64,000 nt of DNA from Streptomyces halobius (GCF_023277745.1 NZ_CP086322.1:3100001-3164000); one strand, 5' to 3'; positions 31,939 to 40,886 are shown, counted from the first letter of the stretch. Notes: generated by a model from the letters alone, not told the origin. Translations and numbers: made by a program.

Positions 31939-34626
31939 TTACCCCCTTGCCTTCATGCGCCATTCCAGTTCGCGGGCCACCTGACCAGGGGTGAGGTTGC
32001 CCGCGTTGAAGTTCTCGATGGTGAGTGCGGCTGTCGGTCCGGCGCCACTTCGGGCAGACGGAACATGTTCCGTCTGGACGCGCACCGGCTCCCCGACCAT
32101 GGCCGGGATATCGCCGGTGATGCCGCCCAACTGCCGCTTAAGCTGGGGCACCTGGTCCTGAATGCCCCGCATGAAACCCTTCAGGAGAAGGCGACCGTTC
32201 GGAGTGAGGATGCGGGCGTCCAGCTCCGCCGGACCCTTCCAGTCCGGCAGCATGGACGTGATGCTGGACAGCTTGTCTCGCAGGCTGCCGATCATGGACG
32301 TGACGCCGTTGATGAAGCCGCGGATCAGGCTGGCTCCGGCGTTCCAGAGCGTGGAGCCAAGGTTGCCCAGGGCGTCACGCGCACGGCCGGGAAGGCCCCG
32401 GATCGTGGCCACGGCGGACGAGATTCCGGAGGAGATCCGGTCACCCATGGACGACAGTCCGGCGCGGGCCGCCGAAACGACGTTGGAGCCCATGTCCTTG
32501 ACCGCCGACCAGGCGCGGGAGGCCATGTTGCCGAAGAACCCGACCACGGCACCGACGCCGGAGGACACGATGGAACCGATCTTGGAGAAGATCGTCCCGA
32601 AGAACGAAGCCAGCCCGGACAGAAGGGACTTGGCGGCGTTCAGCGCTCCGGAGAAGTCGCCGCGGAACAGCTTGACGATCATGTTGATCGCGGGCACGAC
32701 GATGGACGTGATGTACTTCGCGGCCAGCTCGGCGAGCACGCCCGCGATCTTGCCGACGATCTTGATCACGGCCGTGATGATCGGCATCAGGGCCTGGAGG
32801 GCCCCGGCCAAGAGCGTGCCCAGGGCGGTGATCAAGGGGCCGCAGGCGGCCAGGAGTTGACCGAGCGCGGACCCGATGGTGGCCAGGGCGGGAGCCAAGG
32901 CGCTGACCAGTTGCCCGACCAAATCCCCCAAAATTGGGGCAAGTTTGGCCACAACGGACAGGATGGGGCCGACGATCGCCGGGAGCTGCGCTAGGACCGG
33001 CTTCAGGGCCGTGAGCAGCGCAGACGCGATCTGAGCGACCAGGCCGCCGACGATCTCCAGCGTGGGGCCGAGGACGCCCGCCAGTTGGACCGCGAGCTGG
33101 GCCGCGATCGGCAGGATGGCGGCCAGGGCCTGGGAGGCGACCTTGACGACGGGCGCCAGTCCGGCACCCAAACTCTGGGCGAGCTGGACGAACGCGGGAG
33201 TCAGGGTCTGGACCGCGTTCTGAATCGGCCCTGACAACGTTGTTACCAACGCGTGGACCAGCGGCAGGGCAGCCTTCAGGGCAGCCCCCAGGACCTGGGA
33301 GACGGCCTTTCCGACGGCCGAGACGGTCTCGAACAGGGCCCGGAACGTCTCCTGGGCCTCCGGTGTCGCCGTGACCTTGGCGGCCGTAGCCGCCAGGTCT
33401 GAGAGGACTTGGAGGGCTCCGCCTCCGGCGTCGGCCGCTGCCCCCAGGACGTTGCCCAGGGTCTTGCCGACATTGGCCAGGACGCCGCCGAACTGCTTGG
33501 CGACTCCCACCGCCGCCTCTATGGACGACTGCATGGCGCCCGACTCGAACGCCGTAGTCATCTTGGCCCGGAGCCGGTCCAGGCCCCGGCCCATGGAGGC
33601 CGTCATCCGCTCGAACGTCGGGGTGGCAGCCGCGCCGAGCTGGACCAGGCCCTGGAGGACCGTTCCCGGCAGGCCCCGCATGTTCTTAAGGCCCCGGGTT
33701 GCGCCGCTCAGCGCCTTGCCCAGCGTGCCGTCCTCGGCCAGGGTCCGCGCCGTGCCGGCCGCATCCTTGGCCATGGCGTTGAGCGCGGACGCGGTGCCGG
33801 TGAGCTGGGTCTTCAGGACCGGCAGGATGGAGTTTGCCGTCTTGGTGAGCGTGTCGCCCAGGCCCTGGAAAAGCGTCCCCTGGACGGAACGTTTCACCTC
33901 GTCCCAGGCAGGCGCCAGCGCCTTGGCCTGGGTCACGAAATCCTGTGCAGCGGGGGCCAGTTTGGCCATGGCCTCCGCGTCGCCCGACAGTGCATCGGAG
34001 ACGCCGGACATGCCGACCTTGAGCGCGACCCCGGCCGATGCCAGGGCCAAGACGGCCGGGGCCGCCACACCGGCCGCCGGGGCCATGGACGCAATGGACG
34101 AGGTCAGGCCCGCCACCGCCGGGACGGAGGAGGCCATAGTGGCCAACTTGCCGACGGACCCCACCAGGGACAGCACACCCCGGGCCGCGCCGCCCGACCC
34201 ACCCCCGAGAGACGAGACGTCTCTGCTCAGCGCGGTAAGGGCGTTGCGGTCCGCGTCCACGCGGGCCGGGAGGGCCAGCGGGGGCGTGATGTGCGCCAGC
34301 TGGCGACGGAGCCGGAGCACTTCCCGTTCGTTGACCTCCAGGCGGACGCCGAGGGCGGCGTTCGCGCCCTGGAGGCGTTCGCGGAGCCTGTCGCGGAAGG
34401 CGGACAGGTCCGGGTCCACGGTGACGCGGACCCGTGCCCGTATTCGTGCGAGCTGGGTATTCAGCCGCTCCCGGAATCCGGTCAGGTCTGGGACGGCCTG
34501 GACCTGGACGCGGGCCCGGCGCTCGATGCGGTCTAGGTACCGCTGGAGACTGGTGGCGAAATTCGCCGTGTTCGGCAGAACGCGGATTGCCAGCCGCCCG
34601 GCCTCGCGGCCTCCGGGCCCGGCCAT
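31939..34626 (-). CDS. Tail tape-measure protein
   Basis: 895 residues, the longest phage gene. N-terminal coiled-coil region with repeated blocks (LTGFRERLNTQLARIRARVR, LSAFRDRLRERLQ), then long Ala/Leu/Val-rich hydrophobic helices (about 240-620), then a Gly/Ser/Trp region (GALNAAKSLLSGLASFFGTI). It determines tail length and helps DNA ejection. Near the C-terminus the palindrome at 32055-32076 encodes QTEHVPS in a nonconserved linker. Confidence 0.95.
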   Translation of the reverse strand: MAGPGGREAGRLAIRVLPNTANFATSLQRYLDRIERRARVQVQAVPDLTGFRERLNTQLARIRARVRVTVDPDLSAFRDRLRERLQGANAALGVRLEVNEREVLRLRRQLAHITPPLALPARVDADRNALTALSRDVSSLGGGSGGAARGVLSLVGSVGKLATMASSVPAVAGLTSSIASMAPAAGVAAPAVLALASAGVALKVGMSGVSDALSGDAEAMAKLAPAAQDFVTQAKALAPAWDEVKRSVQGTLFQGLGDTLTKTANSILPVLKTQLTGTASALNAMAKDAAGTARTLAEDGTLGKALSGATRGLKNMRGLPGTVLQGLVQLGAAATPTFERMTASMGRGLDRLRAKMTTAFESGAMQSSIEAAVGVAKQFGGVLANVGKTLGNVLGAAADAGGGALQVLSDLAATAAKVTATPEAQETFRALFETVSAVGKAVSQVLGAALKAALPLVHALVTTLSGPIQNAVQTLTPAFVQLAQSLGAGLAPVVKVASQALAAILPIAAQLAVQLAGVLGPTLEIVGGLVAQIASALLTALKPVLAQLPAIVGPILSVVAKLAPILGDLVGQLVSALAPALATIGSALGQLLAACGPLITALGTLLAGALQALMPIITAVIKIVGKIAGVLAELAAKYITSIVVPAINMIVKLFRGDFSGALNAAKSLLSGLASFFGTIFSKIGSIVSSGVGAVVGFFGNMASRAWSAVKDMGSNVVSAARAGLSSMGDRISSGISSAVATIRGLPGRARDALGNLGSTLWNAGASLIRGFINGVTSMIGSLRDKLSSITSMLPDWKGPAELDARILTPNGRLLLKGFMRGIQDQVPQLKRQLGGITGDIPAMVGEPVRVQTEHVPSARSGAGPTAALTIENFNAGNLTPGQVARELEWRMKARG
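32055..32076. promoter_or_regulatory. Dispersed palindrome, copy 2 (perfect)
   Basis: AGACGGAACATGTTCCGTCT flanked by C and G gives a perfect 22-bp palindrome, within the tape-measure gene, coding for Q-T-E-H-V-P-S on the minus strand. Confidence 0.8.
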
Positions 34627-34629
34627 GAA

Positions 34630-35037
34630 CTACCCCCTGGGTGCAATGGGCTTGGCCAAGGGGTGTGTGGACAGGTCAAGGCGCGCACGCTTGGGCTTGT
34701 CCGCCTTGACCTGTGGAACGTTGACGGGAGTCGGCTCCCGTTTGAGTCGTCCGCCGGAGACGCGGACGTTATTGGCGTCGGCGAACCGCACGGCGTTCAG
34801 GAGCTGGGCCAGGAGGTGGGTTTGGACCGTCCACCCCCGGTGTTCGGGCCCGCCGGCCAACGATGCGGCCAGGGCGGAGTCCGGTGGTAGGTGCTCAGAC
34901 AGTTGCCAGGCCCGGCGGGGCGCCAGCGTGCCTCTCCACACGTCGGCCAGATCCAGGCCGTAGAACCGTTGGAGGTCCGCCCGCAGCGCCCCGCCGTGGC
35001 CTTGGTCGATTAGCTGTCCGAGCGCGGAGCTTCCCCC
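34630..35037 (-). CDS. Tail assembly chaperone, frameshifted (gpGT-like) extension
   Basis: An open frame without its own good start that continues the previous chaperone in the -1 frame. At the slippery GGGGGAA (35031-35037) the shifted frame continues GSSALGQLIDQGHGGALRAD, then LQRFYGLDLADVWRGTL, a typical second chaperone domain. Produced only by a -1 slip, giving a longer fusion needed in small amounts for tail assembly. Confidence 0.75.
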   Translation of the reverse strand, partial: GGSSALGQLIDQGHGGALRADLQRFYGLDLADVWRGTLAPRRAWQLSEHLPPDSALAASLAGGPEHRGWTVQTHLLAQLLNAVRFADANNVRVSGGRLKREPTPVNVPQVKADKPKRARLDLSTHPLAKPIAPRG

Positions 35038-35354
35038 ACCTGGGTCTCCTCCTGCCAGTCACCGACCGTGCGGACGAACACGGCCAGGGGCCAGTCCTCC
35101 ATCTCCGTCTTCAGCGCGGCGGGGTCGTCGGCGACTAGGAGGAGAAGGTCCCGGATCTGCGGGACCAACTCCTCCAGCTCCTCCGCGCCGGTCTCGCCGA
35201 ACTTGCCGAGGATGACCCGGGCGGCCTTCAGGCCCTCGTCGGGAAGCATGAGGATATTGCGGAGCTGGACCGTCTTACCGGCCCGTGTCTCCAGGTCCAG
35301 GCCCGCGTACTCCGCCGCAGCCTCCGCCATCATCTCCGCGCAAGAAAGTGCCAA
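35010..35354 (-). CDS. Tail assembly chaperone (gpG-like)
   Basis: 114 residues from TTG 35354 (GGGGA 6 nt upstream). Helical, with AGKTVQLRNILMLPDEGLKA and AEELEELVPQIRDLLLLVAD. Lies between the major tail gene and the tape measure, the expected position. Its last codons contain the -1 slippery sequence. Confidence 0.8.
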   Translation of the reverse strand: MALSCAEMMAEAAAEYAGLDLETRAGKTVQLRNILMLPDEGLKAARVILGKFGETGAEELEELVPQIRDLLLLVADDPAALKTEMEDWPLAVFVRTVGDWQEETQVGEAPRSDS

Positions 35355-35401
35355 GGTGTGTCCCCAAAGTCGTTGGTGGTGCGGTCCCTTGGGAATGCAG
35401 A

Positions 35402-35433
35402 CCTCCCGTCCGGGGGACCGTCCGGACGGGAGG
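35402..35433 (-). terminator. Strong hairpin after the major tail gene
   Basis: CCTCCCGTCCGG (35402-35413) pairs perfectly with CCGGACGGGAGG (35422-35433), 8-nt loop. Would lower expression of genes beyond the abundant tail tube gene. Confidence 0.75.
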
Positions 35434-35478
35434 GCGGTCACGGAGCGCTCAGCCGGCGCTCTACGCAACGTGAGGGCG

Positions 35479-36066
35479 TTACTCGCCCTCGCCGCCCGGG
35501 TCGGGCGGGGCCGGGGCCTCGATCTGGGCCCATTCACCGATGGCGTTGCCGATCAGGCTGGAGCCCAGGAACGTGGCCTTGATCGGGAACGACATGAAGT
35601 CGGTGGCCGACAGGCCCACGGCGTCCGATCCCAGGAGGGAGACGCGCGGATGCCACAGCGGCAGGTAGTTGGTGCCGTCCACCAGGACCACCAAGAGCGC
35701 CTTGGTCTGCGGCAGAGGCGTGGCGGGGATACGGAACGACTTGTCCGCCTGCACAGCCCCAGGGCCCGCGCCGAAGTAGAGCTGATAGGTCAGCGCCGTG
35801 GCCTGAATGGACTTGATGGTGACGGAGTACGTCACGTCCGGTGTGGTGGCGCGGAGCTTGGCATTCTGCCAACTTCCCTTGACCTCGGGGTCTTCGCCAT
35901 CGCGGCCGAACTCCGGCAGGTCATCAAGGGACGTATGGCCGATGGACTCCCAACCGGCCCCCGGGGCCCGCGGGTCCAAAATTTCCTTGGGCTTGGCCGT
36001 GTCCGGGTCTGCGATGTAGATGTAACCGCCCGCCGGGACTATTGCGGCGTCGTCAATCAGGGCCAA
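35479..36066 (-). CDS. Major tail protein
   Basis: 195 residues. GGYIYIADPDTAKPKEI, GWESIGHTSLDDLPEFGRDG and DVTYSVTIKSIQATALTYQL are typical of tail-tube proteins in Streptomyces siphoviruses. Followed by a strong terminator and preceded by the tail terminator gene. Confidence 0.85.
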   Translation of the reverse strand: MALIDDAAIVPAGGYIYIADPDTAKPKEILDPRAPGAGWESIGHTSLDDLPEFGRDGEDPEVKGSWQNAKLRATTPDVTYSVTIKSIQATALTYQLYFGAGPGAVQADKSFRIPATPLPQTKALLVVLVDGTNYLPLWHPRVSLLGSDAVGLSATDFMSFPIKATFLGSSLIGNAIGEWAQIEAPAPPDPGGEGE

Positions 36067-36088
36067 AGGGGCCGCCTCCAGGGGTAAG

Positions 36089-36496
36089 TCAGATGGGCCG
36101 CGCGGTCACGCGGTACGTGGCCTGGAACCGGAAGAGGTCCGGTCCGGCCGTCGGTTCGCCGGTCCGGATCTCCGCCGGACCGCTCACGTCTGCAAAGCGG
36201 CTCAAGTAGCCGTCGGTGCCCCGGCACTGTCCCCGGCACGCGTCGGCCAGGACCACGCGCGCAACGCGGGCCAGTCGGGACGCTTCCCGCCGGTCCGTGG
36301 CCGCTGCCTGTACGTCGATCAGCGCCACGTCGATGCCGAGCGGGTTGGAGGAGCCTCCCGGCACCCGGCGGGCCACGATCAGCGGGAGTCGGTCGGCCCA
36401 GTCATCGGGCCAGGCCACACGGACCGTGGCGCCACTCAGGCCCTCGCGGAGGGCGTCGACCACCAGGGCGTCCACGTCGGGGAGTACCGGCCTCAT
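36089..36496 (-). CDS. Tail terminator/completion protein
   Basis: 135 residues from ATG 36496, overlapping the previous stop (ATGA). DRLPLIVARRVPGGSSNPLG and IDVALIDVQAAATDRREASR match the pattern of phage tail terminator proteins located just before the major tail gene. Confidence 0.7.
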   Translation of the reverse strand: MRPVLPDVDALVVDALREGLSGATVRVAWPDDWADRLPLIVARRVPGGSSNPLGIDVALIDVQAAATDRREASRLARVARVVLADACRGQCRGTDGYLSRFADVSGPAEIRTGEPTAGPDLFRFQATYRVTARPI

Positions 36497-36774
36497 AGGC
36501 CCGCCTCTATCGCGTGGATACCCGGCACCCAACGCCCGTTGGGCGCCACGTGGCCGTAGTTGATCGCGAACACCGCCGGGTCCTCCAAGGTCACCGTGGA
36601 GTCTGTGCGGTTCGTGCGGACGGTCATGCCGGAGGCAAGGGCCCCGGTGTGGCGGTGCGCTTCGACGACCGCCCGCACCCGGTCCGCCCGGTCCTCCAGC
36701 TCATCCGCCACGGCGTCCCGGACGCCGGGCAGGTGCGCCACGATGCTGTCCAGGTGGGGCTTCACCTCTGCCAC
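36493..36774 (-). CDS. HK97 gp10-like (DUF5403-type) protein
   Basis: 93 residues. A helical N-terminus (VKPHLDSIVAHLPGVRDAVA) and the ending VFAINYGHVAPNGRWVPGIH, characteristic of the small HK97-gp10-like neck/tail proteins. Coupled to the next gene. Confidence 0.75.
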   Translation of the reverse strand: MAEVKPHLDSIVAHLPGVRDAVADELEDRADRVRAVVEAHRHTGALASGMTVRTNRTDSTVTLEDPAVFAINYGHVAPNGRWVPGIHAIEAGL

Positions 36775-36775
36775 G

Positions 36776-37099
36776 TCATCCCCGCTTTCGGATCGTTGCC
36801 ACGTCGTGGGCCAGGCGCCGGGAGCCGCCGAAGTGCTGGGGCTCCCCGACCACGGCCCAGACGTGCCCGGCCCACTCGACGCGGGACCAGGGCCCGGCCG
36901 GGAGCGACCGCGAATAGACGCGGTACTCCGTCCCGGTCAGGTATCCCGGCTCCCCGCTTTCGTCCGTGGTGGCCGGGAGTACGCGGGCCCGGAGCGTCAC
37001 CGGCTGGCCGGGGCCCGGTTTAGTGCCGCCGTAGCCGTCGTCCACGTCCACCGTGGGGTAGACCGTGACCTGATCCGGGCCGGAGTCCAAGAGGTTCAC
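36776..37099 (-). CDS. Head-tail stopper/adaptor protein
   Basis: 107 residues. DQVTVYPTVDVDDGYGGTKP and EWAGHVWAVVGEPQHFGGSR are typical of head closure (gp7/stopper-like) proteins. Its GTG start overlaps the connector gene's stop. Confidence 0.7.
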   Translation of the reverse strand: MNLLDSGPDQVTVYPTVDVDDGYGGTKPGPGQPVTLRARVLPATTDESGEPGYLTGTEYRVYSRSLPAGPWSRVEWAGHVWAVVGEPQHFGGSRRLAHDVATIRKRG

Positions 37100-37467
37100 A
37101 GCGAACCCCCCAGAGACTCCACCGGCACCGCAAACACGCCGGACGCGCCGACGGCCGCGCGGATCAACCGGGCTTCACCGTCGGTGAGGCCGGCGCCAAC
37201 GGGCAGTGATGCCGGAAGCTGGTACTGGTAGGCGCCTTGCAGCTCCGACCGGTACCCCTCCGGATTCCTCACCCGCCGCTCCGCAGCCGCCAGGGCGACG
37301 GCCACGACGATGGCCGGGGCCTTGGCCGGGTCGGGCCAGGCATCTCCGTACGCACGCACGGTGGCGGAGGCGTCCGCCAACGCCGCCTGCGCCTGCGCCC
37401 GCTCCTCTCCGACCAGCTCCCGCCCCAGTCGCTGTTCCAGGGCCGCTATGTCGGCCAGGGGAGTCAT
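37096..37467 (-). CDS. Head-tail connector (gp6-like) protein
   Basis: 123 residues, helical. ADIAALEQRLGRELVGEERA and AQAALADASATVRAYGD are typical of adaptor proteins next to the capsid gene. Only 8 bp after the capsid stop. Confidence 0.75.
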   Translation of the reverse strand: MTPLADIAALEQRLGRELVGEERAQAQAALADASATVRAYGDAWPDPAKAPAIVVAVALAAAERRVRNPEGYRSELQGAYQYQLPASLPVGAGLTDGEARLIRAAVGASGVFAVPVESLGGSL

Positions 37468-37475
37468 GCGGCCCC

Positions 37476-38399
37476 CTACTTGTCGGCCGGGGGCTTCGGT
37501 GGGGTCGGCATGTCCAGGCGGACCGCGCGGACCAGCTTCTTAGCGCTGCCGACCTTGTCCGTCATGACGTTGTATCCGGCGTAGACGTTCAGGATGGAGC
37601 GGTCCCGCAGCTTGGCCGCGTCGTAGTCGCGCACCCAGCGCATGGACAGGCCGTTGTAGGACTGGCTGGATCCGCTGGTGACACCGGCCGGAATGGCCGG
37701 GGCGCGGGTAGCCAGCACGAAGGCGGACGGGATGAACGCGTATGCGGCGCGCGGGTTGATGGCGTTGGATACCACCAGGTCGAACCCGGCCAGCCGGCCC
37801 AGGGTCGCCGAGCGGAGGGCCGAGTCCGAGCCGGACTTGGACACGTCGTTGATGCGGCCGGACTTCAGCAGGGCGGTTTCCACGTCCGCGCCCATCAGGA
37901 TTGTGCGGCCCTCGGTGGGGACGTTTGCCTTGTTGAGCGTGGCGCGGGCGTCCACGATGCCCAGCCACGGGTCCGTCTCGTCCACGGTGACGGTGTTGGT
38001 GTAGTTGGCGCTCTCGATCATCGACGCCACGCCTGTGTCAATCGCCTTGGCCACGGCGTTGACCTGGGGCTGGAGAACCTGGGAACCGAAGTCCCGGATG
38101 TCCAGCGTTAGTTCCTCATCGGTGACCGCGATCGCCGAATAGATGTCCTTGTTGAGCTGGACCGTGGTGTAGTCCTCCGCCAGCTCGTCCAGGACGATGT
38201 CCGAGCTGCGGTCGTTGCGCCACTCGTATTCGCGGGCTGTGATGGTCGCCGGAATCCGAATCGTGACCGTGTCGTTCTTGGCGCCGGTGAAGTCGAACCC
38301 GCCGTTCGTCCACACCAGACGCGACAGAACCATTTCCCGCTCAAGAAGACCAAGGGCCGTAGCCGCGATCTTCTCGGACTTCAGAAAGCTGTTAGCCAT
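37476..38399 (-). CDS. Major capsid protein
   Basis: 307 residues. MANSFLKSEKIAATALGLLE at the N-terminus, SDIVLDELAEDYTTVQLNKD, and FDLVVSNAINPRAAYAFIPS near the C-terminus match the P22-coat/HK97-fold capsid proteins found in Streptomyces phages. Placed between scaffold and connector genes, although a plus-strand lipoprotein gene now separates it from the scaffold. Confidence 0.85.
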   Translation of the reverse strand: MANSFLKSEKIAATALGLLEREMVLSRLVWTNGGFDFTGAKNDTVTIRIPATITAREYEWRNDRSSDIVLDELAEDYTTVQLNKDIYSAIAVTDEELTLDIRDFGSQVLQPQVNAVAKAIDTGVASMIESANYTNTVTVDETDPWLGIVDARATLNKANVPTEGRTILMGADVETALLKSGRINDVSKSGSDSALRSATLGRLAGFDLVVSNAINPRAAYAFIPSAFVLATRAPAIPAGVTSGSSQSYNGLSMRWVRDYDAAKLRDRSILNVYAGYNVMTDKVGSAKKLVRAVRLDMPTPPKPPADK

Positions 38400-38737
38400 G
38401 TGCTCCGCTCAGGGCTGGGGCCCCGGGCCAGCACGCAGCACAACCACCAAGGGCCCTTGGACATGAACCCTTGGTTTTTCTTCTTACGCGTTGAATTAGC
38501 GGCACTCTTATTGCCGGCGGCTGGCCAGCCGTGACGTTGTCGGCGTTCCCCCTTTTGGCGGGGGCGGTATCACTCGCTCAGGTGGCGGACAGTCGCGAAT
38601 TAGTGAATCTCCCGCGTCGCTGCCTATGACGTGGTAACTGCCGGGCAGGGCGCATCCGAGGGCGCCCGGCCGCCTCAGAGCGACTGACGCGGGTGGACTT
38701 CGCACATGGTCGACACACATCCCCCAGGAGAAGAAAC
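38400..38737. other. Gap between capsid gene and divergent lipoprotein gene
   Basis: 338 bp with the terminator above and a further hairpin (GGGCGC/GCGCCC near 38648-38672). Must contain the lipoprotein promoter and possibly a late promoter for the capsid. No clear consensus boxes seen. Confidence 0.5.
38446..38479 (+). terminator. Intrinsic terminator reading rightward, upstream of the capsid gene
   Basis: Plus strand ACCAAGGG, 14-nt loop, CCCTTGGT, then TTTTCTTCTT. Its orientation protects the lipoprotein gene from rightward read-through. The leftward message would carry no T-run. Confidence 0.65.
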
Positions 38738-39226
38738 ATGCCTACGACCATTCACCGTTCCGTGTCGGCCGCCGTGGCCGCGATCACGATGCCAGCCGCA
38801 CTGACAGGCTGTTCAGCGGACGCCGAAGGCTCACCCGCCGACAACTCACCCGCCATGTGCTACGTCGACTGGGAGTTCACAGCACACGATGTGGCTCAGG
38901 GCAACAACCAGGCCAGACTCTACGCCAACTATTCGGGGGACGGCCTCGATTCCTCAAAGACACCCAATGAGCATTTCGGCAGGCACCAGAAATATTCAAA
39001 AGTAGGAAACTTCAAGTGCTCCGACGCAGCGAAAGCCTCACACTTCTATGTGTACTTGCTTAATCCGCGAGGCGATGGCAAATGGGGACTTGAGAAGATC
39101 AAGGCGGACATCCGCTTGCACAACGGTAATGATATTGTGCGCACTGTCACATTCACAAGCCCCGTGAAGGACGGATACTATCGCTGGAAGGATTGGCGCA
39201 CATTCCCTTTCGACGGCTCCAAATAG
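38738..39226 (+). CDS. Prophage lipoprotein
   Basis: 162 residues from ATG 38738 (AGGAG 8 nt upstream). Signal peptide with lipobox: VAAITMPAALTGCSADAEG, Cys at about residue 24. The mature part is polar and has a different, lower-GC codon use toward the 3' end. Plus strand inside the leftward structural operon, so probably expressed in the lysogen. Phage lipoproteins often block superinfection, but no similarity is recognised here. Confidence 0.75.
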   Translation: MPTTIHRSVSAAVAAITMPAALTGCSADAEGSPADNSPAMCYVDWEFTAHDVAQGNNQARLYANYSGDGLDSSKTPNEHFGRHQKYSKVGNFKCSDAAKASHFYVYLLNPRGDGKWGLEKIKADIRLHNGNDIVRTVTFTSPVKDGYYRWKDWRTFPFDGSK

Positions 39227-39366
39227 CGTGACCTAATTAGGCGTTCCTGCCGAGGGTCAACCCGTTTAGCCATGCGCACCTTCGGGGAGAGCGCGGCCCA
39301 GCCGCAACCGAGGAAACCGAGGAAGTGTCGCACCCTGCCGATAATCCCCACGTAGGGACCGCGACA

Positions 39367-39876
39367 TTACCGGCGGGCGCGTGGAATGCTCGCGGCCAGC
39401 TCCCCCGGATCGCTCGGGCTCGGAGTAGCCGAAGGGTCCAGGCCACCCCGGCCCACGCCATCTCCACGGTTGTGGAACAGCTCCGCCAGCGCCTTGGCGT
39501 CCGCTTCCCGGGTGTCGTCGTCAGCACCGAAGATCCGGGCCGCCAGCGCGTCCGGAAGGCTGTACTTGCGGGCCAGGCGCTCCCGCTGGAGTTCCGTTTC
39601 CAGCTCCGCCGCGCGGTCGGCCACCGTCTGGTACTCCTCCGGCGTCTTGGCCGCCTTCAGGGCCTCCGCCGTCTCCCGCGCCTTGACCCGGTAACGGGCT
39701 GCCTGGTCGCGGGCGGTCTTCAGCTCCGCGCGGAGGGCGTCGGCGTCCAGCTCCTGGCCGTCGTCCTGGCCCTCCGCTTCCGGCGTCTCCGCCTGGGCAA
39801 GGGCCCCCTTGCCGTCGTCAGACGGAACATGTTCCGTCTGGGAGTCCGTCGGGGTCGGGGTCGGGTTCTCCGCCAT
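39367..39876 (-). CDS. Capsid scaffold protein
   Basis: 169 residues from ATG 39876. Acidic, with a long coiled coil (LRAELKTARDQAARYRVKAR, YQTVADRAAELETELQRERL) and a polar C-terminus, as in phage scaffolds. The N-terminal region carries QTEHVPS, encoded by the palindrome at 39819-39840. Confidence 0.8.
   Translation of the reverse strand: MAENPTPTPTDSQTEHVPSDDGKGALAQAETPEAEGQDDGQELDADALRAELKTARDQAARYRVKARETAEALKAAKTPEEYQTVADRAAELETELQRERLARKYSLPDALAARIFGADDDTREADAKALAELFHNRGDGVGRGGLDPSATPSPSDPGELAASIPRARR
39819..39840. promoter_or_regulatory. Dispersed palindrome, copy 3 (perfect)
   Basis: AGACGGAACATGTTCCGTCT with flanking C/G, identical to copy 2 over 22 bp, inside the scaffold gene 14 codons after its start region. 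Confidence 0.8.
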
Positions 39877-39890
39877 GTAGTGGCCTCCGG

Positions 39891-40886
39891 TCAATGTGAT
39901 GATTCGATGTGGCGTCGCCAGGCTGCTCGCGCCTCCGCGCCTGCCTTGCCGCGCGTGACCTCCCGCCATTCCCGGTCGAACCGCCGGGCGTCGGGGGTCA
40001 TGAAGTCGTTCCTGCTGAACACCGGGACCGTCTGGCAATGACAGCCGTAGTGGTACCGGGTCAGGTCTTCCCGGGAAACCGGGGGCCGCCGGTTCGCGCG
40101 GACCCGCCCGTCAGCCGATCCGCGAGGCTTCCTCCGCCCTCCGCCAGCTGCCGTGGCTTGGGACGAATAGATGGCGCCCCGACTGGCCAACATGGCGCAG
40201 AACGCGCACGGGTTGCCGTCGGTCACCCGGGCCCAGCCCACGGCCCGCCGGTCCCGTTTCGACGCCTGGTCGATCAGGTCCCGGCCGGCCCGCAGGGCCT
40301 CCCGGTCAGCCGCACCGGCGGACGTTCGCCCGGCGGTGTCCACAGCGTCCTCCAGCTCCTGGAGGAACCCGGCATCATCCAGCCTGCCGCGCGTCTGCTC
40401 GGTGGCCGCCTGGGCCACGCCCTGGCGCAGCTTGGCCGGTCCTTGGGAGACCAGGGACGCCACGGCCGCGCGGTCGTGGGCCTCCACGGGCTCCTCCGGC
40501 CAGTCGAACCCGTCCAGCCGGATTTCCTCGCTGTCGTCCGGCTCCGGCGTACGGATCGTGTCCGTCTGCGCCGCCCAGTCCTCCCGCAGCTCCCCGAGGG
40601 TCGTGGTCTCGCCCACGTGCTCCCCGGACAGGCGCGGGAGGGTGTGGCCGGTCTCCAGGGCCCGGTAGAGGCGGTAGAACGCCGCCGCCTGGTCGCGGGA
40701 GCGCCGCCGTTCACCACGGATCAGCGCCAGCATCCAGGCCAGCCACGCGGCCCCCGACTTCGCCAGGGATTGGGGATTCACGCGCGACCACTGGGCCAGG
40801 GACTGGGCGGAGACGCCCGCCCCAATGCTGGCTTGGGTCCGCCAGTGCTCATCCAGGAGGCCCGCCGTCGCTCTACTCAACGTCAC
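39891..40886 (-). CDS. MuF-like/VG15 capsid maturation protein
   Basis: 331 residues from GTG 40886, overlapping the portal stop. The C-terminal block is diagnostic: GNPCAFCAMLASRGAIYSS with a CxxC, then YHYGCHCQTVPVF. The N-terminal half is helical. Position between portal and scaffold is standard. Confidence 0.85.
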   Translation of the reverse strand: MTLSRATAGLLDEHWRTQASIGAGVSAQSLAQWSRVNPQSLAKSGAAWLAWMLALIRGERRRSRDQAAAFYRLYRALETGHTLPRLSGEHVGETTTLGELREDWAAQTDTIRTPEPDDSEEIRLDGFDWPEEPVEAHDRAAVASLVSQGPAKLRQGVAQAATEQTRGRLDDAGFLQELEDAVDTAGRTSAGAADREALRAGRDLIDQASKRDRRAVGWARVTDGNPCAFCAMLASRGAIYSSQATAAGGGRRKPRGSADGRVRANRRPPVSREDLTRYHYGCHCQTVPVFSRNDFMTPDARRFDREWREVTRGKAGAEARAAWRRHIESSH

